64,000 nucleotides of DNA from Limnobacter sp. MED105 (GTDB lineage: Bacteria > Pseudomonadota > Gammaproteobacteria > Burkholderiales > Burkholderiaceae_B), in NCBI RefSeq assembly GCF_000170915.1, contig NZ_ABCT01000001.1, positions 496,001-560,000 on the forward strand. Reading direction: 5' to 3'. This document shows positions 17,724 to 27,473 of the stretch, one piece after another. The notes below the pieces were generated by a model, which was not told the DNA's origin, did no database searches, and saw nothing but the letters and a program-made list of their open reading frames with translations. Within the stretch, counting starts at the first letter, position 1. Every line of letters begins with the position of its first letter. The position numbers and the translations under genes are program-made.

Positions 17724-18355
17724 TTACATTGGCCCTGTCCAAGGGACGTATTTTTGAAGAAACCCTGCCCTTACTGGAAAAGGCGGGCATTGTGCCGTCT
17801 GAAGATCCTGAAAAATCGCGAAAGTTGATCATTGGGACCAACCGTGCTGATGTGCAAATCATCATCGTGCGTGCAACCGATGTCCCCACCTATGTGCAGC
17901 ATGGTGCGGCCGATCTGGGCGTGGCCGGAAAAGACGTACTGATTGAACATTCCGGTGCTGGCTTGTATCAACCGCTGGATTTGAACATTGCCAAATGTCG
18001 GCTCTGTGTTGCAGCTCCTGAAGGCTTCGACTATGCCAGCGCGGTGAAGCAGGGTGCACGCTTGCGAATTGCCACCAAGTATGTGAACAGCGCCCGCGAG
18101 CACTTTGCCAACCGTGGTGTGCATGTAGACCTGATCAAACTTTACGGTTCTATGGAACTGGCCCCGCTTGTGGGCTTGGCCGACGCCATTGTCGATTTGG
18201 TCAGCACCGGCTCCACCTTGCGTGCCAACAAGCTTGTTGAGGTTGAGGAAATTTGCGAAATATCTTCCCGTTTGGTTGTGAACCAGGCGGCATTGAAAAT
18301 GAAGTACGAGGCTTTGCAGCCTATTCTGGATGTGTTCACCCAAGCAGTAGCCTGA
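17720..18355 (+). CDS. hisG: ATP phosphoribosyltransferase, short form
   Basis: HisG catalyses the first step of histidine synthesis, joining ATP and PRPP. At 211 residues it is the short form, which lacks the C-terminal regulatory domain and needs HisZ for activity and feedback control. No hisZ is in the window. The catalytic fold is shown by [14 protein letters not shown] at the start and by the PRPP-binding stretch [13 protein letters not shown] near residue 159. Translation is probably coupled to murA. Confidence 0.95.
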   Translation: MITLALSKGRIFEETLPLLEKAGIVPSEDPEKSRKLIIGTNRADVQIIIVRATDVPTYVQHGAADLGVAGKDVLIEHSGAGLYQPLDLNIAKCRLCVAAPEGFDYASAVKQGARLRIATKYVNSAREHFANRGVHVDLIKLYGSMELAPLVGLADAIVDLVSTGSTLRANKLVEVEEICEISSRLVVNQAALKMKYEALQPILDVFTQAVA

Positions 18356-18375
18356 AATTTTAAAGGTAGTAAAAA

Positions 18376-19698
18376 ATGTCTTCCCAAATTCGTCGATTGT
18401 CTACAGAAGATGCCAACTTTGCCGAGCAGTTCCGTGCATTGCTCGCCTATGAAGAACAACGCGATCCCCATGTGGAAGGCGCAGTGGCAGACATTATTCA
18501 TGCAGTGCGAAAGCGCGGCGATGAAGCCCTGCTGGAGTTCACGGAGAAGTTTGATCGGGTGAAGGTCGGTAGTGCCGCAGAACTTGAAATTGGCCAGGAA
18601 GAGTTGAAGCATGCCTTCGATACACTCGATTCGGCCCAGCGCGATGCTTTGAAAGTAGCAGCCCAGCGCGTGCGTGCATTTCACGAGCGCCAGGTGGCAG
18701 AAAGCTGGGAGTTCACCGAGGCCGATGGCACTCGCCTAGGGCAACGCGTGACACCGCTGGATCGTGCCGGTTTGTATGTGCCCGGTGGCAAAGCAGCCTA
18801 CCCCTCTTCGGTACTCATGAATGCAGTGCCGGCCAAAGTGGCGGGTGTGAAAGAAGTGATCATGGTAGTGCCTACTCCCAGTGGCGTGAAAAACCAGATG
18901 GTATTGGCTGCTGCCCACCTGGCTGGCGTCGACCGCGTGTTCACTATCGGTGGCGCGCAAGCTGTGGCAGCCTTGGCCTACGGCACACAAACCGTGCCGC
19001 GCGTAGACAAAATTGTGGGCCCTGGCAATGCCTATGTGGCTGAAGCCAAGCGCCGTGTATTCGGTGCCGTTGGCATTGACATGATTGCGGGCCCCTCAGA
19101 AATCCTGGTGATCTGCGATGGCAGCACCAACGCCGACTGGATCGCCATGGACCTGTTCAGTCAGGCTGAACACGATGAAATGGCGCAGTCCATTTTGTTA
19201 AGCCCAAGCAAGGAATTTCTTGATCAAGTGCAGGCCAGCATCAAGCGCCTGATGGACTCCATGCCCCGTGCCACTGTGATTGCCACATCGCTGAAAAACC
19301 GAGGCGCCCTGATTCAGGTGCGTGACATGGACGAGGCCTGCGAACTGAGCAATCAAATTGCGCCCGAACACCTTGAACTGAGTGTGCAAGACCCCGACGC
19401 CTGGGTTGGGAAGTTGCGCCACGCCGGTGCCATTTTCATGGGCCCTTACAGCAGCGAATCGCTGGGCGATTATTGCGCAGGCCCCAACCACGTGTTGCCC
19501 ACTGCGGGCACCGCGCGCTTTAGCTCGCCCTTGGGTGTGTACGATTTCCAGAAACGCAGCAGCATTATTTTTGCCAGCCGCGAAGGTGCCAGCACCTTGG
19601 GTGAAGTGGCCGCAGAGTTGGCCTATGGAGAAGGCCTGCCGGCACACGCGCGCTCTGCAGAGTATCGCGTTGGTCCGAAATTCAGAAAGGTAGACTAA
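18376..19698 (+). CDS. hisD: Histidinol dehydrogenase
   Basis: HisD oxidises histidinol to histidine in two NAD-dependent steps, using zinc. The 440 residues contain the signature [10 protein letters not shown] and the QAEHDE zinc/catalytic segment. The IAPEHLEL motif holds the catalytic Glu-His pair. The start ATG at 18376 follows GGTAG. It lies 20 bases after hisG and 7 before hisC. Confidence 0.97.
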   Translation: MSSQIRRLSTEDANFAEQFRALLAYEEQRDPHVEGAVADIIHAVRKRGDEALLEFTEKFDRVKVGSAAELEIGQEELKHAFDTLDSAQRDALKVAAQRVRAFHERQVAESWEFTEADGTRLGQRVTPLDRAGLYVPGGKAAYPSSVLMNAVPAKVAGVKEVIMVVPTPSGVKNQMVLAAAHLAGVDRVFTIGGAQAVAALAYGTQTVPRVDKIVGPGNAYVAEAKRRVFGAVGIDMIAGPSEILVICDGSTNADWIAMDLFSQAEHDEMAQSILLSPSKEFLDQVQASIKRLMDSMPRATVIATSLKNRGALIQVRDMDEACELSNQIAPEHLELSVQDPDAWVGKLRHAGAIFMGPYSSESLGDYCAGPNHVLPTAGTARFSSPLGVYDFQKRSSIIFASREGASTLGEVAAELAYGEGLPAHARSAEYRVGPKFRKVD

Positions 19699-19705
19699 GC
19701 GCACC

Positions 19706-20806
19706 ATGAGCCTACTTCAAAAAACAATTCGCGCTGATGTGCAGGCCACCAGTGCTTACGTGGTGGCTCCTTCGGCCGGCATGTTGAAACTCGACGCCAT
19801 GGAGAACCCCCAGGGCATGCCTGCGACTTTGCTGGATGCGCTTGCCGAGAAGTTGAAAGCAGCCGAGCTAAACCGATACCCCGCACCCAAGGCCCTTGAG
19901 CTGGAGGTTGCCTTGCGCGCCTGCACGGCCATTCCAAAAGCGGCCCATGTGCTGTTTGGCAATGGCTCTGACGAACTGATCGACCTGATTATTCGCGCCT
20001 GCTGCATGCCCGGCGATGCAGTGCTTTCGCCAGTGCCCACCTTCGTGATGTATGCGGTGTACAGCCAGTGGAGCCATGCGCGTTTTGTGGGAGTCGACCT
20101 GAACCCCGACTTCACCTTGAACATGCCTGCCATGTTGAAAGCCATTTCCACAAATCAGCCCAAAGTGGTGTTTTTGGCTTATCCGAACAACCCCACTGGT
20201 GTGGCGCTGCGCGAAGCCGAAATTGTTCAAATCATTGAGGCCACGCCTGGCCTGGTGGTGGTGGATGAAGCGTATGAAGCTTTCGCCGATGCGTCGTTCA
20301 TGGCCCGAGTGCTTGAATTTCCAAACGTATTGGTGCTGCGCACTTTCTCCAAGCTTGGCTTGGCAGGTGCCCGTTTGGGCTATGCCGTGGCCAGCCCCGC
20401 CTGGGTGGAACAAATTGACAAAGTACGCCCGCCCTACAATGTGAACGTGCTCACGCGGATTGCGGTGCAGTTTGCACTTGAGCATTTCGATGCTTTTGAG
20501 GCGCAAGCCAAACTGCTGCGCGAACAGCGCGATGTGCTTACCGAGTCACTGAAAAACCTGAAAACACCCAATGGCGACGTTGAAGTGTTTGATTCTTACG
20601 CCAATTTCGTACTTTTCCGTATCCCGAATGCGCTTGAGGTCTTTGATGCCCTGAAAAACAAGGGTATCTTGGTGAAATACGTGGGCAAAGCCCACCCCTT
20701 GTTGCAAAACTGCTTGCGCGTTACCGTGAGCACTGAGCAAGAGAATCAGCAGTTTTTGGTGGCTGTTCAACAATCCATCGACGAAGTGGCCACAAAAGCC
20801 GCATAA
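19706..20806 (+). CDS. hisC: Histidinol-phosphate aminotransferase
   Basis: HisC is a PLP-dependent class I/II aminotransferase that makes histidinol phosphate. The 366 residues include YPNNPTG near residue 160, the Asp in VVVDEAYEAFAD and the PLP-lysine motif TFSKLGLAGARLGY near residue 215. The N-terminal LDAMENP and LNRYPAPKALELE are typical of HisC. It sits between hisD and hisB as in other Burkholderiales his operons. Confidence 0.96.
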   Translation: MSLLQKTIRADVQATSAYVVAPSAGMLKLDAMENPQGMPATLLDALAEKLKAAELNRYPAPKALELEVALRACTAIPKAAHVLFGNGSDELIDLIIRACCMPGDAVLSPVPTFVMYAVYSQWSHARFVGVDLNPDFTLNMPAMLKAISTNQPKVVFLAYPNNPTGVALREAEIVQIIEATPGLVVVDEAYEAFADASFMARVLEFPNVLVLRTFSKLGLAGARLGYAVASPAWVEQIDKVRPPYNVNVLTRIAVQFALEHFDAFEAQAKLLREQRDVLTESLKNLKTPNGDVEVFDSYANFVLFRIPNALEVFDALKNKGILVKYVGKAHPLLQNCLRVTVSTEQENQQFLVAVQQSIDEVATKAA

Positions 20807-20820
20807 CTTTTTAGACAATC

Positions 20821-21408
20821 ATGAGAACCGCAGAAGTTACCCGCAATACCCTGGAAACCCAGATCACCGTGAAAATCAATCTGGACGGTACAGGCGAACG
20901 CCACCTCGACACGGGCGTGCCATTTTTGGACCACATGCTGGAACAAATCTCGCGCCACGGCCTGTTCGACCTTCACATCGTGGCCAAGGGTGACCTGCAC
21001 ATTGATGCTCACCACACCGTGGAAGACACGGGCATTACCTTGGGTATGGCATTCACGAAAGCCCTGGGCGACAAAAAAGGAATCGTGCGTTACGGCCACA
21101 GCTATGTGCCGCTGGACGAAGCCCTGTCGCGCGTGGTGATTGACCTCTCGGGGCGCCCCGGTCTGCATCAGGATATTCCGTTCACACGTGCCAGCATTGG
21201 CTCATTTGATGTCGATTTGGTGTTTGAATTTTTCCAGGGTTTTGTAAACCATGCCCTGTGCACCTTGCACATTGACAACCTGAAGGGTGTGAACTCACAC
21301 CACCAGTGCGAAACTGTGTTCAAGGCGTTTGGCCGTGCCTTGCGCATGGCAGTTGCGATTGATGAGCGTCAACAGGGTGCCATTCCCAGTACCAAAGGTG
21401 CTTTGTGA
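20821..21408 (+). CDS. hisB: Imidazoleglycerol-phosphate dehydratase
   Basis: This is the monofunctional dehydratase, 195 residues. The metal-binding signatures [45 protein letters not shown] and the final KGAL are present. It lacks the N-terminal histidinol-phosphatase half found in E. coli HisB, so a separate phosphatase must lie elsewhere. The stop region overlaps the GTG start of hisH. Confidence 0.97.
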   Translation: MRTAEVTRNTLETQITVKINLDGTGERHLDTGVPFLDHMLEQISRHGLFDLHIVAKGDLHIDAHHTVEDTGITLGMAFTKALGDKKGIVRYGHSYVPLDEALSRVVIDLSGRPGLHQDIPFTRASIGSFDVDLVFEFFQGFVNHALCTLHIDNLKGVNSHHQCETVFKAFGRALRMAVAIDERQQGAIPSTKGAL

Positions 21409-22037
21409 GTCTAGTTGCCGTTGTTGATTACGGCATGGGCAACCTGCGTTCGGTGGCCCAGGCCTTGCAACATGTAAAGCTTGAAAATCAGGAAATCCAA
21501 ATCACCGACGACCCCGCCTTGATTGACCGGGCCAGCCGGGTTGTGCTGCCTGGGCAGGGTGCCATGCCAGACTGCATGAAAGCACTTCGGGAATCGGGCT
21601 TGATGGAAGCCGTGTACCGCGCTGCCGAATCAAAGCCCTTGTTTGGTGTGTGTGTTGGCGAACAAATGATGATGGAACGCAGCGCTGAAGGGCCTGCTGA
21701 ATGTCTTTCCCTGTTTCCGGGTGATGTTGTGAAGTTTGATCCCCGCCTGACTGTGGAATGTGGCCTGAAGGTGCCGCACATGGGTTGGAACCAGGTGAAC
21801 CAGCGCACCCAGCACCCCATGTGGGCCGGCATTGAAGACGGTGCATGGTTCTATTTTGTGCACAGCTATCATGTCAACCCCGTCAATCCGGACCATGTTG
21901 CGGGTGAAACAGACTACGGCGTTCGCTTTACCTGCGCCATCGCACGGGATAACATCTTTGCAACACAGTTTCATCCTGAAAAAAGTGCTGAGGACGGCTT
22001 AAGGCTGTACTCCAACTTTTTAAGATGGAACCCCTGA
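21405..22037 (+). CDS. hisH: Imidazole glycerol phosphate synthase, glutaminase subunit
   Basis: HisH releases ammonia from glutamine and channels it to HisF. It is a class I glutamine amidotransferase of 210 residues. The nucleophile Cys lies in [10 protein letters not shown] near residue 83, where the usual motif is G-x-C-x-G, and the His-Glu pair is in TQFHPEKS near residue 190. It begins with GTG at 21405, overlapping the hisB stop by four bases (GTGA). Confidence 0.96.
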   Translation: MSLVAVVDYGMGNLRSVAQALQHVKLENQEIQITDDPALIDRASRVVLPGQGAMPDCMKALRESGLMEAVYRAAESKPLFGVCVGEQMMMERSAEGPAECLSLFPGDVVKFDPRLTVECGLKVPHMGWNQVNQRTQHPMWAGIEDGAWFYFVHSYHVNPVNPDHVAGETDYGVRFTCAIARDNIFATQFHPEKSAEDGLRLYSNFLRWNP

Positions 22038-22089
22038 GTTTTTACCGATTATTTTTTCCACTCACTTGAATAGTTAACAACACAGTCTC

Positions 22090-22839
22090 ATGTTACTCAT
22101 TCCAGCAATCGACCTGAAAGACGGTCAGTGTGTTCGCCTGAAGCAAGGCAATATGGACGATGCCACCATTTTCTCGGCAGATCCGGTCGAAATGGCCATG
22201 AAATGGGTTGAAAGTGGCGCGCGCCGCTTGCACCTGGTCGATTTGAATGGCGCGATTGCGGGCAAACCCGTGAACGAGGGTGTCATTATTGACATTCTGG
22301 ATGCTGTGGGTGGTGCCATTCCGGTGCAGTTGGGTGGTGGTATTCGTGACCTCGATACGATTGAGCGTTACCTGGACGATGGCCTGAGCTACGTCATTAT
22401 TGGTACGGCGGCCGTAAAGAATCCCGGTTTTCTCCACGATGCCTGCGGCGCATTTCCCGGCCAGATTATCGTTGGTCTGGATGCCAAGGAAGGCAAAGTG
22501 GCCACCGACGGCTGGAGCAAAATTTCCGGTCATGATGTGGTTGATCTGGCCAAGAAATATGAAGGCTATGGCGTAGAGGCCATTATTTACACCGACATTG
22601 GCCGTGACGGCATGTTGGGCGGTGTCAACATTGAAGCCACGGTTCGCCTGGCCAATGCCCTGACCATTCCGGTGATCGCCTCGGGCGGCATTACCAATCT
22701 GGATGATGTGAAGCAACTGTGTGCGGTTGAGCACGAGGGTGTGATGGGTGCCATTTGTGGCCGCTCCATCTACGAAGGTACGCTTGATTTCGCCAAGGGC
22801 CAGTCCCTGGCCGATGAATTGAACGGAAAGTCCTACTAA
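22090..22839 (+). CDS. hisA: ProFAR isomerase
   Basis: HisA opens the ribose ring of ProFAR (an Amadori rearrangement). It is a TIM barrel of 249 residues with the first catalytic Asp in [19 protein letters not shown] and the second in [12 protein letters not shown] near residue 172. The phosphate motifs LGGGIRD and ASGGITN are also seen. The gene ends on the start of hisF (one shared base). It is separated from hisH by 52 bases, the longest gap inside the his cluster. Confidence 0.97.
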   Translation: MLLIPAIDLKDGQCVRLKQGNMDDATIFSADPVEMAMKWVESGARRLHLVDLNGAIAGKPVNEGVIIDILDAVGGAIPVQLGGGIRDLDTIERYLDDGLSYVIIGTAAVKNPGFLHDACGAFPGQIIVGLDAKEGKVATDGWSKISGHDVVDLAKKYEGYGVEAIIYTDIGRDGMLGGVNIEATVRLANALTIPVIASGGITNLDDVKQLCAVEHEGVMGAICGRSIYEGTLDFAKGQSLADELNGKSY

Positions 22840-23603
22840 TGCTTGCAAGCCGTATCATTCCCTGCCTGGATGTAACCGCAGGTCGGGTGGTCAAAGGCGT
22901 CAACTTTGTGGAACTGCGCGATGCGGGTGACCCCGTGGAAATTGCTCGTCGTTACGATGAACAAGGCGCAGACGAACTGACCTTTCTGGACATCACGGCA
23001 TCGTCTGATGACCGTGACCTGATTCTGCATGTGATAGAGGCGGTGGCCAGTCAGGTGTTTATTCCCTTGACTGTGGGCGGCGGTGTGCGCAAGGTGGAAG
23101 ACGTGCGCAGGCTTCTGAACGCAGGTGCTGACAAAATCAGTATCAACACCTCGGCAGTCACCAATCCCGAATTGGTCGGTGAAGCTGCCACCAAGTATGG
23201 TTCCCAGTGCATTGTCGTGGCCATCGATGCCAAGGCGAAAAGCAATGGCGAGCCAGGCTGGGAGGTGTATACCCACGGCGGTCGAAAGCCCACGGGGCTT
23301 GATGCTGTTGAATGGGCGCGCAAAATGCAGGCCTTGGGTGCTGGCGAATTGCTGTTGACCAGCATGGACCGTGACGGTACCAAAATTGGTTTCAACCTGG
23401 AATTAACCCGAGCTGTGTCAGATGCCGTTTCCATTCCCGTGATCGCCAGCGGTGGTGTGGGCAATCTCGACCATTTGGTGGATGGTGTGATCAAAGGCAA
23501 AGCCAGCGCTGTGCTGGCAGCCAGCATATTTCACTACGGCGAGTACACCGTGCAGCAGGCCAAGGCCCACATGGCCAAGGCCGGCATTACAGTTCGCTTG
23601 TAA
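22839..23603 (+). CDS. hisF: Imidazole glycerol phosphate synthase, cyclase subunit
   Basis: HisF is the cyclase that makes imidazole glycerol phosphate and AICAR. It is a 254-residue TIM barrel paralogous to HisA. It begins [19 protein letters not shown] with the catalytic Asp11, has the second Asp in [13 protein letters not shown], and the phosphate loops [10 protein letters not shown] and ASGGVGN. It is coupled to hisA and followed 13 bases later by hisI. Confidence 0.97.
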   Translation: MLASRIIPCLDVTAGRVVKGVNFVELRDAGDPVEIARRYDEQGADELTFLDITASSDDRDLILHVIEAVASQVFIPLTVGGGVRKVEDVRRLLNAGADKISINTSAVTNPELVGEAATKYGSQCIVVAIDAKAKSNGEPGWEVYTHGGRKPTGLDAVEWARKMQALGAGELLLTSMDRDGTKIGFNLELTRAVSDAVSIPVIASGGVGNLDHLVDGVIKGKASAVLAASIFHYGEYTVQQAKAHMAKAGITVRL

Positions 23604-23616
23604 AGGAGCGTTCTCA

Positions 23617-24042
23617 ATGAGCAAGGATGTCGTAATCACCGGGAACTGGCTGGACAGCGTCAGCTTTGATGACAAGGGCTTGGTGAACGTGGTTGCACAA
23701 GATCACATCAGCAAACGCGTGTTGATGGTCGCCTGGATGAACCGAGAGGCGCTGGAAATAACTGCCAGTACAGGCTTTGCAACGTATTTTTCACGTTCGC
23801 GCGGTAAACTGTGGCACAAAGGTGAGGAATCGGGCAACCAGCAGAAGGTCAAGGAAATTCGCCTGGATTGTGATGGCGATGTGCTGGTGCTGATGGTGGA
23901 ACAGGTAGGCGGTATTGCTTGCCACACAGGCCGTGAAAGCTGCTTTTACTATGCGCTGGAAGGTGTGCCGGGTGAAAAGCCCGGTTGGGTTGCCAAAGAC
24001 CCTGTGCTGAAAAACCCTTCCGACATGTACGGCAAAAAATAA
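23617..24042 (+). CDS. hisI: Phosphoribosyl-AMP cyclohydrolase
   Basis: HisI opens the adenine ring of PR-AMP. The 141-residue enzyme shows [31 protein letters not shown], the metal-binding Asp cluster LDCDGDVLV and the two Cys in [13 protein letters not shown]. Unlike E. coli, the hydrolase and pyrophosphohydrolase are separate genes here. The C-terminal tail of about 25 residues after the core is slightly longer than minimal. Confidence 0.96.
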   Translation: MSKDVVITGNWLDSVSFDDKGLVNVVAQDHISKRVLMVAWMNREALEITASTGFATYFSRSRGKLWHKGEESGNQQKVKEIRLDCDGDVLVLMVEQVGGIACHTGRESCFYYALEGVPGEKPGWVAKDPVLKNPSDMYGKK

Positions 24043-24055
24043 GGAATGAACACGC

Positions 24056-24394
24056 ATGGCTGACCTTGAAAAAGCGTCTGGAGATTTGCTCGAGCGTTTG
24101 ACGAAAGTTCTTGAAGAACGCAAGCAAGCCAGTCCTGAGCAATCTTATGTGGCCAAGTTGCACCACAAAGGGCAAGATGCGATCCTGAAAAAGATCGGCG
24201 AGGAGTCTTGCGAATTGGTGATGGCGTCCAAGGATCAGGACCCAGCCAAGGTGATCGCTGAAACAGCCGATTTGTGGTTTCACAGCCTTGTATTGCTGGG
24301 CTGGCACGGTTTGACCGCCGCCGATGTACTGGCAGAGCTGGATCGCCGTATGGGTTTGTCAGGTTTGGTTGAGAAGGCCAATCGGCCCCAGTAA
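24056..24394 (+). CDS. hisE: Phosphoribosyl-ATP pyrophosphohydrolase
   Basis: HisE hydrolyses PR-ATP to PR-AMP. It is an all-alpha MazG-like protein of 112 residues with [12 protein letters not shown] and [10 protein letters not shown], the Glu/Asp metal site of the family. It lies 13 bases after hisI, and together they form the split version of HisIE. Confidence 0.95.
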   Translation: MADLEKASGDLLERLTKVLEERKQASPEQSYVAKLHHKGQDAILKKIGEESCELVMASKDQDPAKVIAETADLWFHSLVLLGWHGLTAADVLAELDRRMGLSGLVEKANRPQ

Positions 24395-24416
24395 ATACAC
24401 GGGAAAAGGACAAGAC

Positions 24417-24773
24417 ATGTCAGATTGCATTTTTTGCAAGATTGTCGCTGGGGAAATCCCTAGCAGAAAAGTATATGAAGACGAGGATATCCTCGCGTTT
24501 CACGACATCAAGCCAGCTGCGCCAGTGCACTTTCTGATTATTCCGAAAAAGCACATTCCCACGCTGGCTGATGCCACTGAAGAAGACATTCCCGTGATGG
24601 GAAAAATAATGACCATTGCGGGGCAATTGGCCAAGCAAGAAGGGTGTCACGACGGGTTTCGAACCATCGTGAACACTGGAAGGGTAGGTTGCCAAGAGGT
24701 GTATCATGTTCATGTGCACATTCTTGGCGGTGATAAACCATTGGGCGTCATGCTGGGCATGCCAGCCTTGTAA
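24417..24773 (+). CDS. hinT: HIT-family purine nucleoside phosphoramidase
   Basis: HinT hydrolyses AMP-lysine and other phosphoramidates in the cytoplasm. The 118-residue protein begins CIFCKIVAGEIPSRKVYED and ends with the catalytic HxHxHxx motif VYHVHVHILGG. I start it at the ATG at 24417, after GAAAAGGA, because this gives the conserved N-terminus; the frame open from 24324 overlaps hisE. HinT after hisE and before tatABC is a familiar betaproteobacterial order. Confidence 0.95.
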   Translation: MSDCIFCKIVAGEIPSRKVYEDEDILAFHDIKPAAPVHFLIIPKKHIPTLADATEEDIPVMGKIMTIAGQLAKQEGCHDGFRTIVNTGRVGCQEVYHVHVHILGGDKPLGVMLGMPAL

Positions 24774-24808
24774 CTGATCAAGATACAGACACAAACTAGG
24801 AGTAAGTC

Positions 24809-25045
24809 ATGGGTTCATTTAGCATTTGGCACTGGGTGATTGTGCTGGTTATCGTGATGTTGGTGTTCGGCACCAAGAAGTTGCGCAACATCGGCTCCGA
24901 TCTCGGTGGCGCAGTGAAAGGCTTCAAGCAGGGCATGAAAGAAGGCGGCTCGGATGAAGAGCAAAACACGACGAAACTGGCCGACGACAGCAACAAAAAG
25001 TCTGACACCATTGACGTAGAAGCCAAAGAGAAATCTTCCAGCTAA
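24809..25045 (+). CDS. tatA: Sec-independent translocase subunit TatA
   Basis: TatA oligomers form the protein-conducting part of the twin-arginine export system. The 78 residues have one N-terminal membrane helix ([20 protein letters not shown]) with the conserved FGTKKLR hinge, then an amphipathic helix and an acidic tail. It is preceded by AGGAG at about 24798-24802. Confidence 0.96.
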   Translation: MGSFSIWHWVIVLVIVMLVFGTKKLRNIGSDLGGAVKGFKQGMKEGGSDEEQNTTKLADDSNKKSDTIDVEAKEKSSS

Positions 25046-25069
25046 TTTCCCCTTTTTGCGGCGCGCAGC

Positions 25070-25498
25070 ATGTTCGACATTGCTTTCTCGGAAATGCTTA
25101 TCATTGCAGTGATCGCGCTGCTGGTGATAGGCCCTGAAAAACTGCCCAAGGTGGCCAAAACAGTGGGTCACTTGTTGGGCAAGGCCCAGCGTTACGTCAG
25201 TGACGTGAAGTCTGAAATTAACCGGGAAATGGAAATTGACGAGCTGCGCAAGTTGCAGGCAGAAATGCAGACCGCAGCCCGCAAGATGGAAGGCGATGTG
25301 CAGTCAACCATTCGAGACACCGAGGCGGACTTGAACAAGTCTGTGAAGTCGATCGAAGATGACATTGCCGAACTGGAAGCCAGCAAGCCCGCATCAACAG
25401 CACCACAAACCACCACTCAGGCCAGTGTGACCAAGGCTGAAGAGTCGTCGGCATCCGCGCAGTCTGCGGGGCCTGCCCCCAAGGCAGAAGCCAAATAA
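25070..25498 (+). CDS. tatB: Sec-independent translocase subunit TatB
   Basis: TatB works with TatC as the receptor for twin-arginine signal peptides. The 142-residue protein starts [33 protein letters not shown]: the FS-E residue, one helix and the GPEKLP hinge distinguish TatB from TatA. A long charged coiled-coil-like region and an Ala/Ser/Thr-rich tail follow. It lies between tatA and tatC. Confidence 0.95.
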   Translation: MFDIAFSEMLIIAVIALLVIGPEKLPKVAKTVGHLLGKAQRYVSDVKSEINREMEIDELRKLQAEMQTAARKMEGDVQSTIRDTEADLNKSVKSIEDDIAELEASKPASTAPQTTTQASVTKAEESSASAQSAGPAPKAEAK

Positions 25499-25513
25499 CA
25501 AGGTGCAATTGGA

Positions 25514-26251
25514 ATGAGTCAGCAAGAAAATTTTGTCAGTCACCTGGTCGAGCTCCGAGACAGGCTTTTGCGTGGCGTGATTGGTTTCATCATTGTGTTT
25601 GTCGCATTGATGGCCTATCCAGGCGCCGCTTTCATTTTCGATCTTCTGGCGCAGCCCATTCAAAGCGCGTTGCCCGAAGGCACCAAAATGATCGCCACGG
25701 GCGTGATCACCCCATTCATGGTGCCGGTCAAGTTGACCGCCATGGTTGCCTTCGTGATTTCACTGCCGATTCTGTTGTATCAGGCCTGGGCTTTTGTAGC
25801 GCCGGGGCTTTATCAGCACGAGAAAAAAATGGCGCTGCCCATTATTTTCTCAAGCACTGTGCTGTTTCTGATCGGGATCGCATTTTGTCATTTCATTGTG
25901 TTTGGCAAGGTGTTTGCATTCATCAATGATTTCGCGCCGCAAAGCATCACGCCCGCTCCAGACATTGAGGCTTACATGAGCTTTGTGCTGACCATGTTCA
26001 TGGCTTTCGGTATGACCTTCGAGGTGCCCATCGTGGTGGTGGTGCTGGTGTATCTGGGTATAGTGACTGTTGAAAAACTCGTTGAAATTCGTGGGTACGT
26101 GATTGTGGCCGCTTTTGTGATCGCCGCAATCGTGACGCCGCCCGATGTGATGTCCCAGCTGTTCCTGGCCATACCGATCTGTATTTTGTACGAAGTTGGA
26201 ATATTGTTCGCCAAACTAATTGGTAAACAGCGACAACAGATTGTTGAGTAA
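25514..26251 (+). CDS. tatC: Sec-independent translocase subunit TatC
   Basis: TatC is the six-helix core of the Tat translocase and binds the twin-arginine motif. The 245 residues begin with FVSHLVELRDRLLRGV, containing the conserved HLxELRxR cytoplasmic motif. The PFMVPVKL and FEVPIVVVVLVYLGIV stretches include the conserved functional Glu. The Rieske protein encoded at 28381 is a plausible local Tat substrate. The gene ends just before a strong terminator. Confidence 0.97.
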   Translation: MSQQENFVSHLVELRDRLLRGVIGFIIVFVALMAYPGAAFIFDLLAQPIQSALPEGTKMIATGVITPFMVPVKLTAMVAFVISLPILLYQAWAFVAPGLYQHEKKMALPIIFSSTVLFLIGIAFCHFIVFGKVFAFINDFAPQSITPAPDIEAYMSFVLTMFMAFGMTFEVPIVVVVLVYLGIVTVEKLVEIRGYVIVAAFVIAAIVTPPDVMSQLFLAIPICILYEVGILFAKLIGKQRQQIVE

Positions 26252-26268
26252 ACTGATGTCGTCTGAAT

Positions 26269-26300
26269 AAAAAAAGCCCGCTGATGTACGGGCTTTTTTT
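26269..26300. terminator. Bidirectional rho-independent terminator between tatC and the protease gene
   Basis: The stem A-rich AGCCCG / CGGGCT (extended by A/T pairs) has an 8-base loop and is flanked by A and T runs on either side, so it can act on both strands. It sits between the tatC stop and the stop of the convergent protease gene, whose last bases it overlaps. Confidence 0.88.
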
Positions 26301-27450
26301 ATCGCTTGATGAAATCACCTGGTTTGGGTCGCACACCAATTTCGATATTCAAGGTTTCGTTTTTGCCATCCCGAAGCAACTCAACTGACTTTTTCTCGCC
26401 CGGCGCATAGGCTGCGATCAGGTTGAGCATTTGAGTGGTATCAGAAATCTTTTGACCGTCAAGTTTCAGCAAAATATCGCCCACCTTCAGACCAGCCTTG
26501 TCGGCTGGGCCGTCTTTTACAATGCCGGCAATAATCACACCGTCTTTCTGCGGCAGGTTAAAAGCCGTGGCCAGTTCTTCCGTGATGTTCTGTTGTTCCA
26601 CGCCGATGTAACCCCGCGTGACCGTGCCAGTGCGAACAATCTGGTTTAACACGCCTTGTACTGTTTTGGCGGGGATTGCAAAGCCAATGCCCAATGATCC
26701 ACCGGAGCGGCTGTAAATGGCGGTGTTGATGCCCAGCAGGTTGCCAGCCGTGTCGACGAGCGCGCCACCTGAATTTCCAGGGTTAATGGCCGCATCGGTC
26801 TGGATGAAGTTTTCAAACGTATTGATGCCCACCTTGTTGCGCCCAAGTGCGCTGACAATGCCCATGGTCACTGTTTGACCCACGCCGAACGGGTTGCCCA
26901 TGGCCAGCACCACATCGCCCACCTTCACGGTTTCTTCGGCGGCAAATTTCAGGCTCGGCAAGTTATCAAGTTTGATTCGGAGCACAGCCAGATCAGTTTC
27001 TGGGTCGGTTCCGACAAGCTCCGCTTTGGTGGTTCGTCCATCGTTCAGGCTGACCTCGATTTCGTCGGCTGCTTCAACCACATGCTGGTTGGTTACAATC
27101 AAGCCGTCGCTGTTCACAATGACACCCGAACCCAGGCTGGATGCTTGTTCTTCTTCCTCAAACTGCTCCTCAAGTTCATCGCCGAAGAATTTCCGGATTT
27201 CCGGATCTTCAAAAAACGGGTGTTTGGGTAGGTTGCTTGCGCGTTTGCTGGTAAAAATATTTACCACGGCTGGCATGGCGGTGTCCACGGCGTGCCTGTA
27301 GCCAGCTACACCTTCAGGCTGGGCGGTTTGGTACGCCGGCTTTTGCAGCCAGTTGGGTACCCACTCTGGGCGCAGTACTTCGGTGATGAAATACAATGCA
27401 AGAAGTACGGTTAAGGCTTGAGCAAAAGTCAGCCAGAGTTTTTTTAACAT
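26299..27450 (-). CDS. DegS-like membrane-anchored serine protease with one PDZ domain
   Basis: This trypsin-like periplasmic protease belongs to the HtrA family. The 383-residue protein has an N-terminal membrane anchor (residues 5-25, WLTFAQALTVLLALYFITE), then the protease domain with His in TNQHVV, Asp in PETDLAVL and Ser in NPGNSGGAL. A single PDZ domain lies at about 285-375. One PDZ and an uncleaved anchor fit DegS, the sigma-E stress sensor protease, better than DegP or DegQ. I use the ATG at 27450; the open frame extends to 27660 but that part overlaps the NIF3 gene. The gene before petABC is often called mucD/degQ-like. Confidence 0.88.
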   Translation of the reverse strand: MLKKLWLTFAQALTVLLALYFITEVLRPEWVPNWLQKPAYQTAQPEGVAGYRHAVDTAMPAVVNIFTSKRASNLPKHPFFEDPEIRKFFGDELEEQFEEEEQASSLGSGVIVNSDGLIVTNQHVVEAADEIEVSLNDGRTTKAELVGTDPETDLAVLRIKLDNLPSLKFAAEETVKVGDVVLAMGNPFGVGQTVTMGIVSALGRNKVGINTFENFIQTDAAINPGNSGGALVDTAGNLLGINTAIYSRSGGSLGIGFAIPAKTVQGVLNQIVRTGTVTRGYIGVEQQNITEELATAFNLPQKDGVIIAGIVKDGPADKAGLKVGDILLKLDGQKISDTTQMLNLIAAYAPGEKKSVELLRDGKNETLNIEIGVRPKPGDFIKR

Positions 27451-27473
27451 ATCAAGAATGCAGGGGTGCGCCG

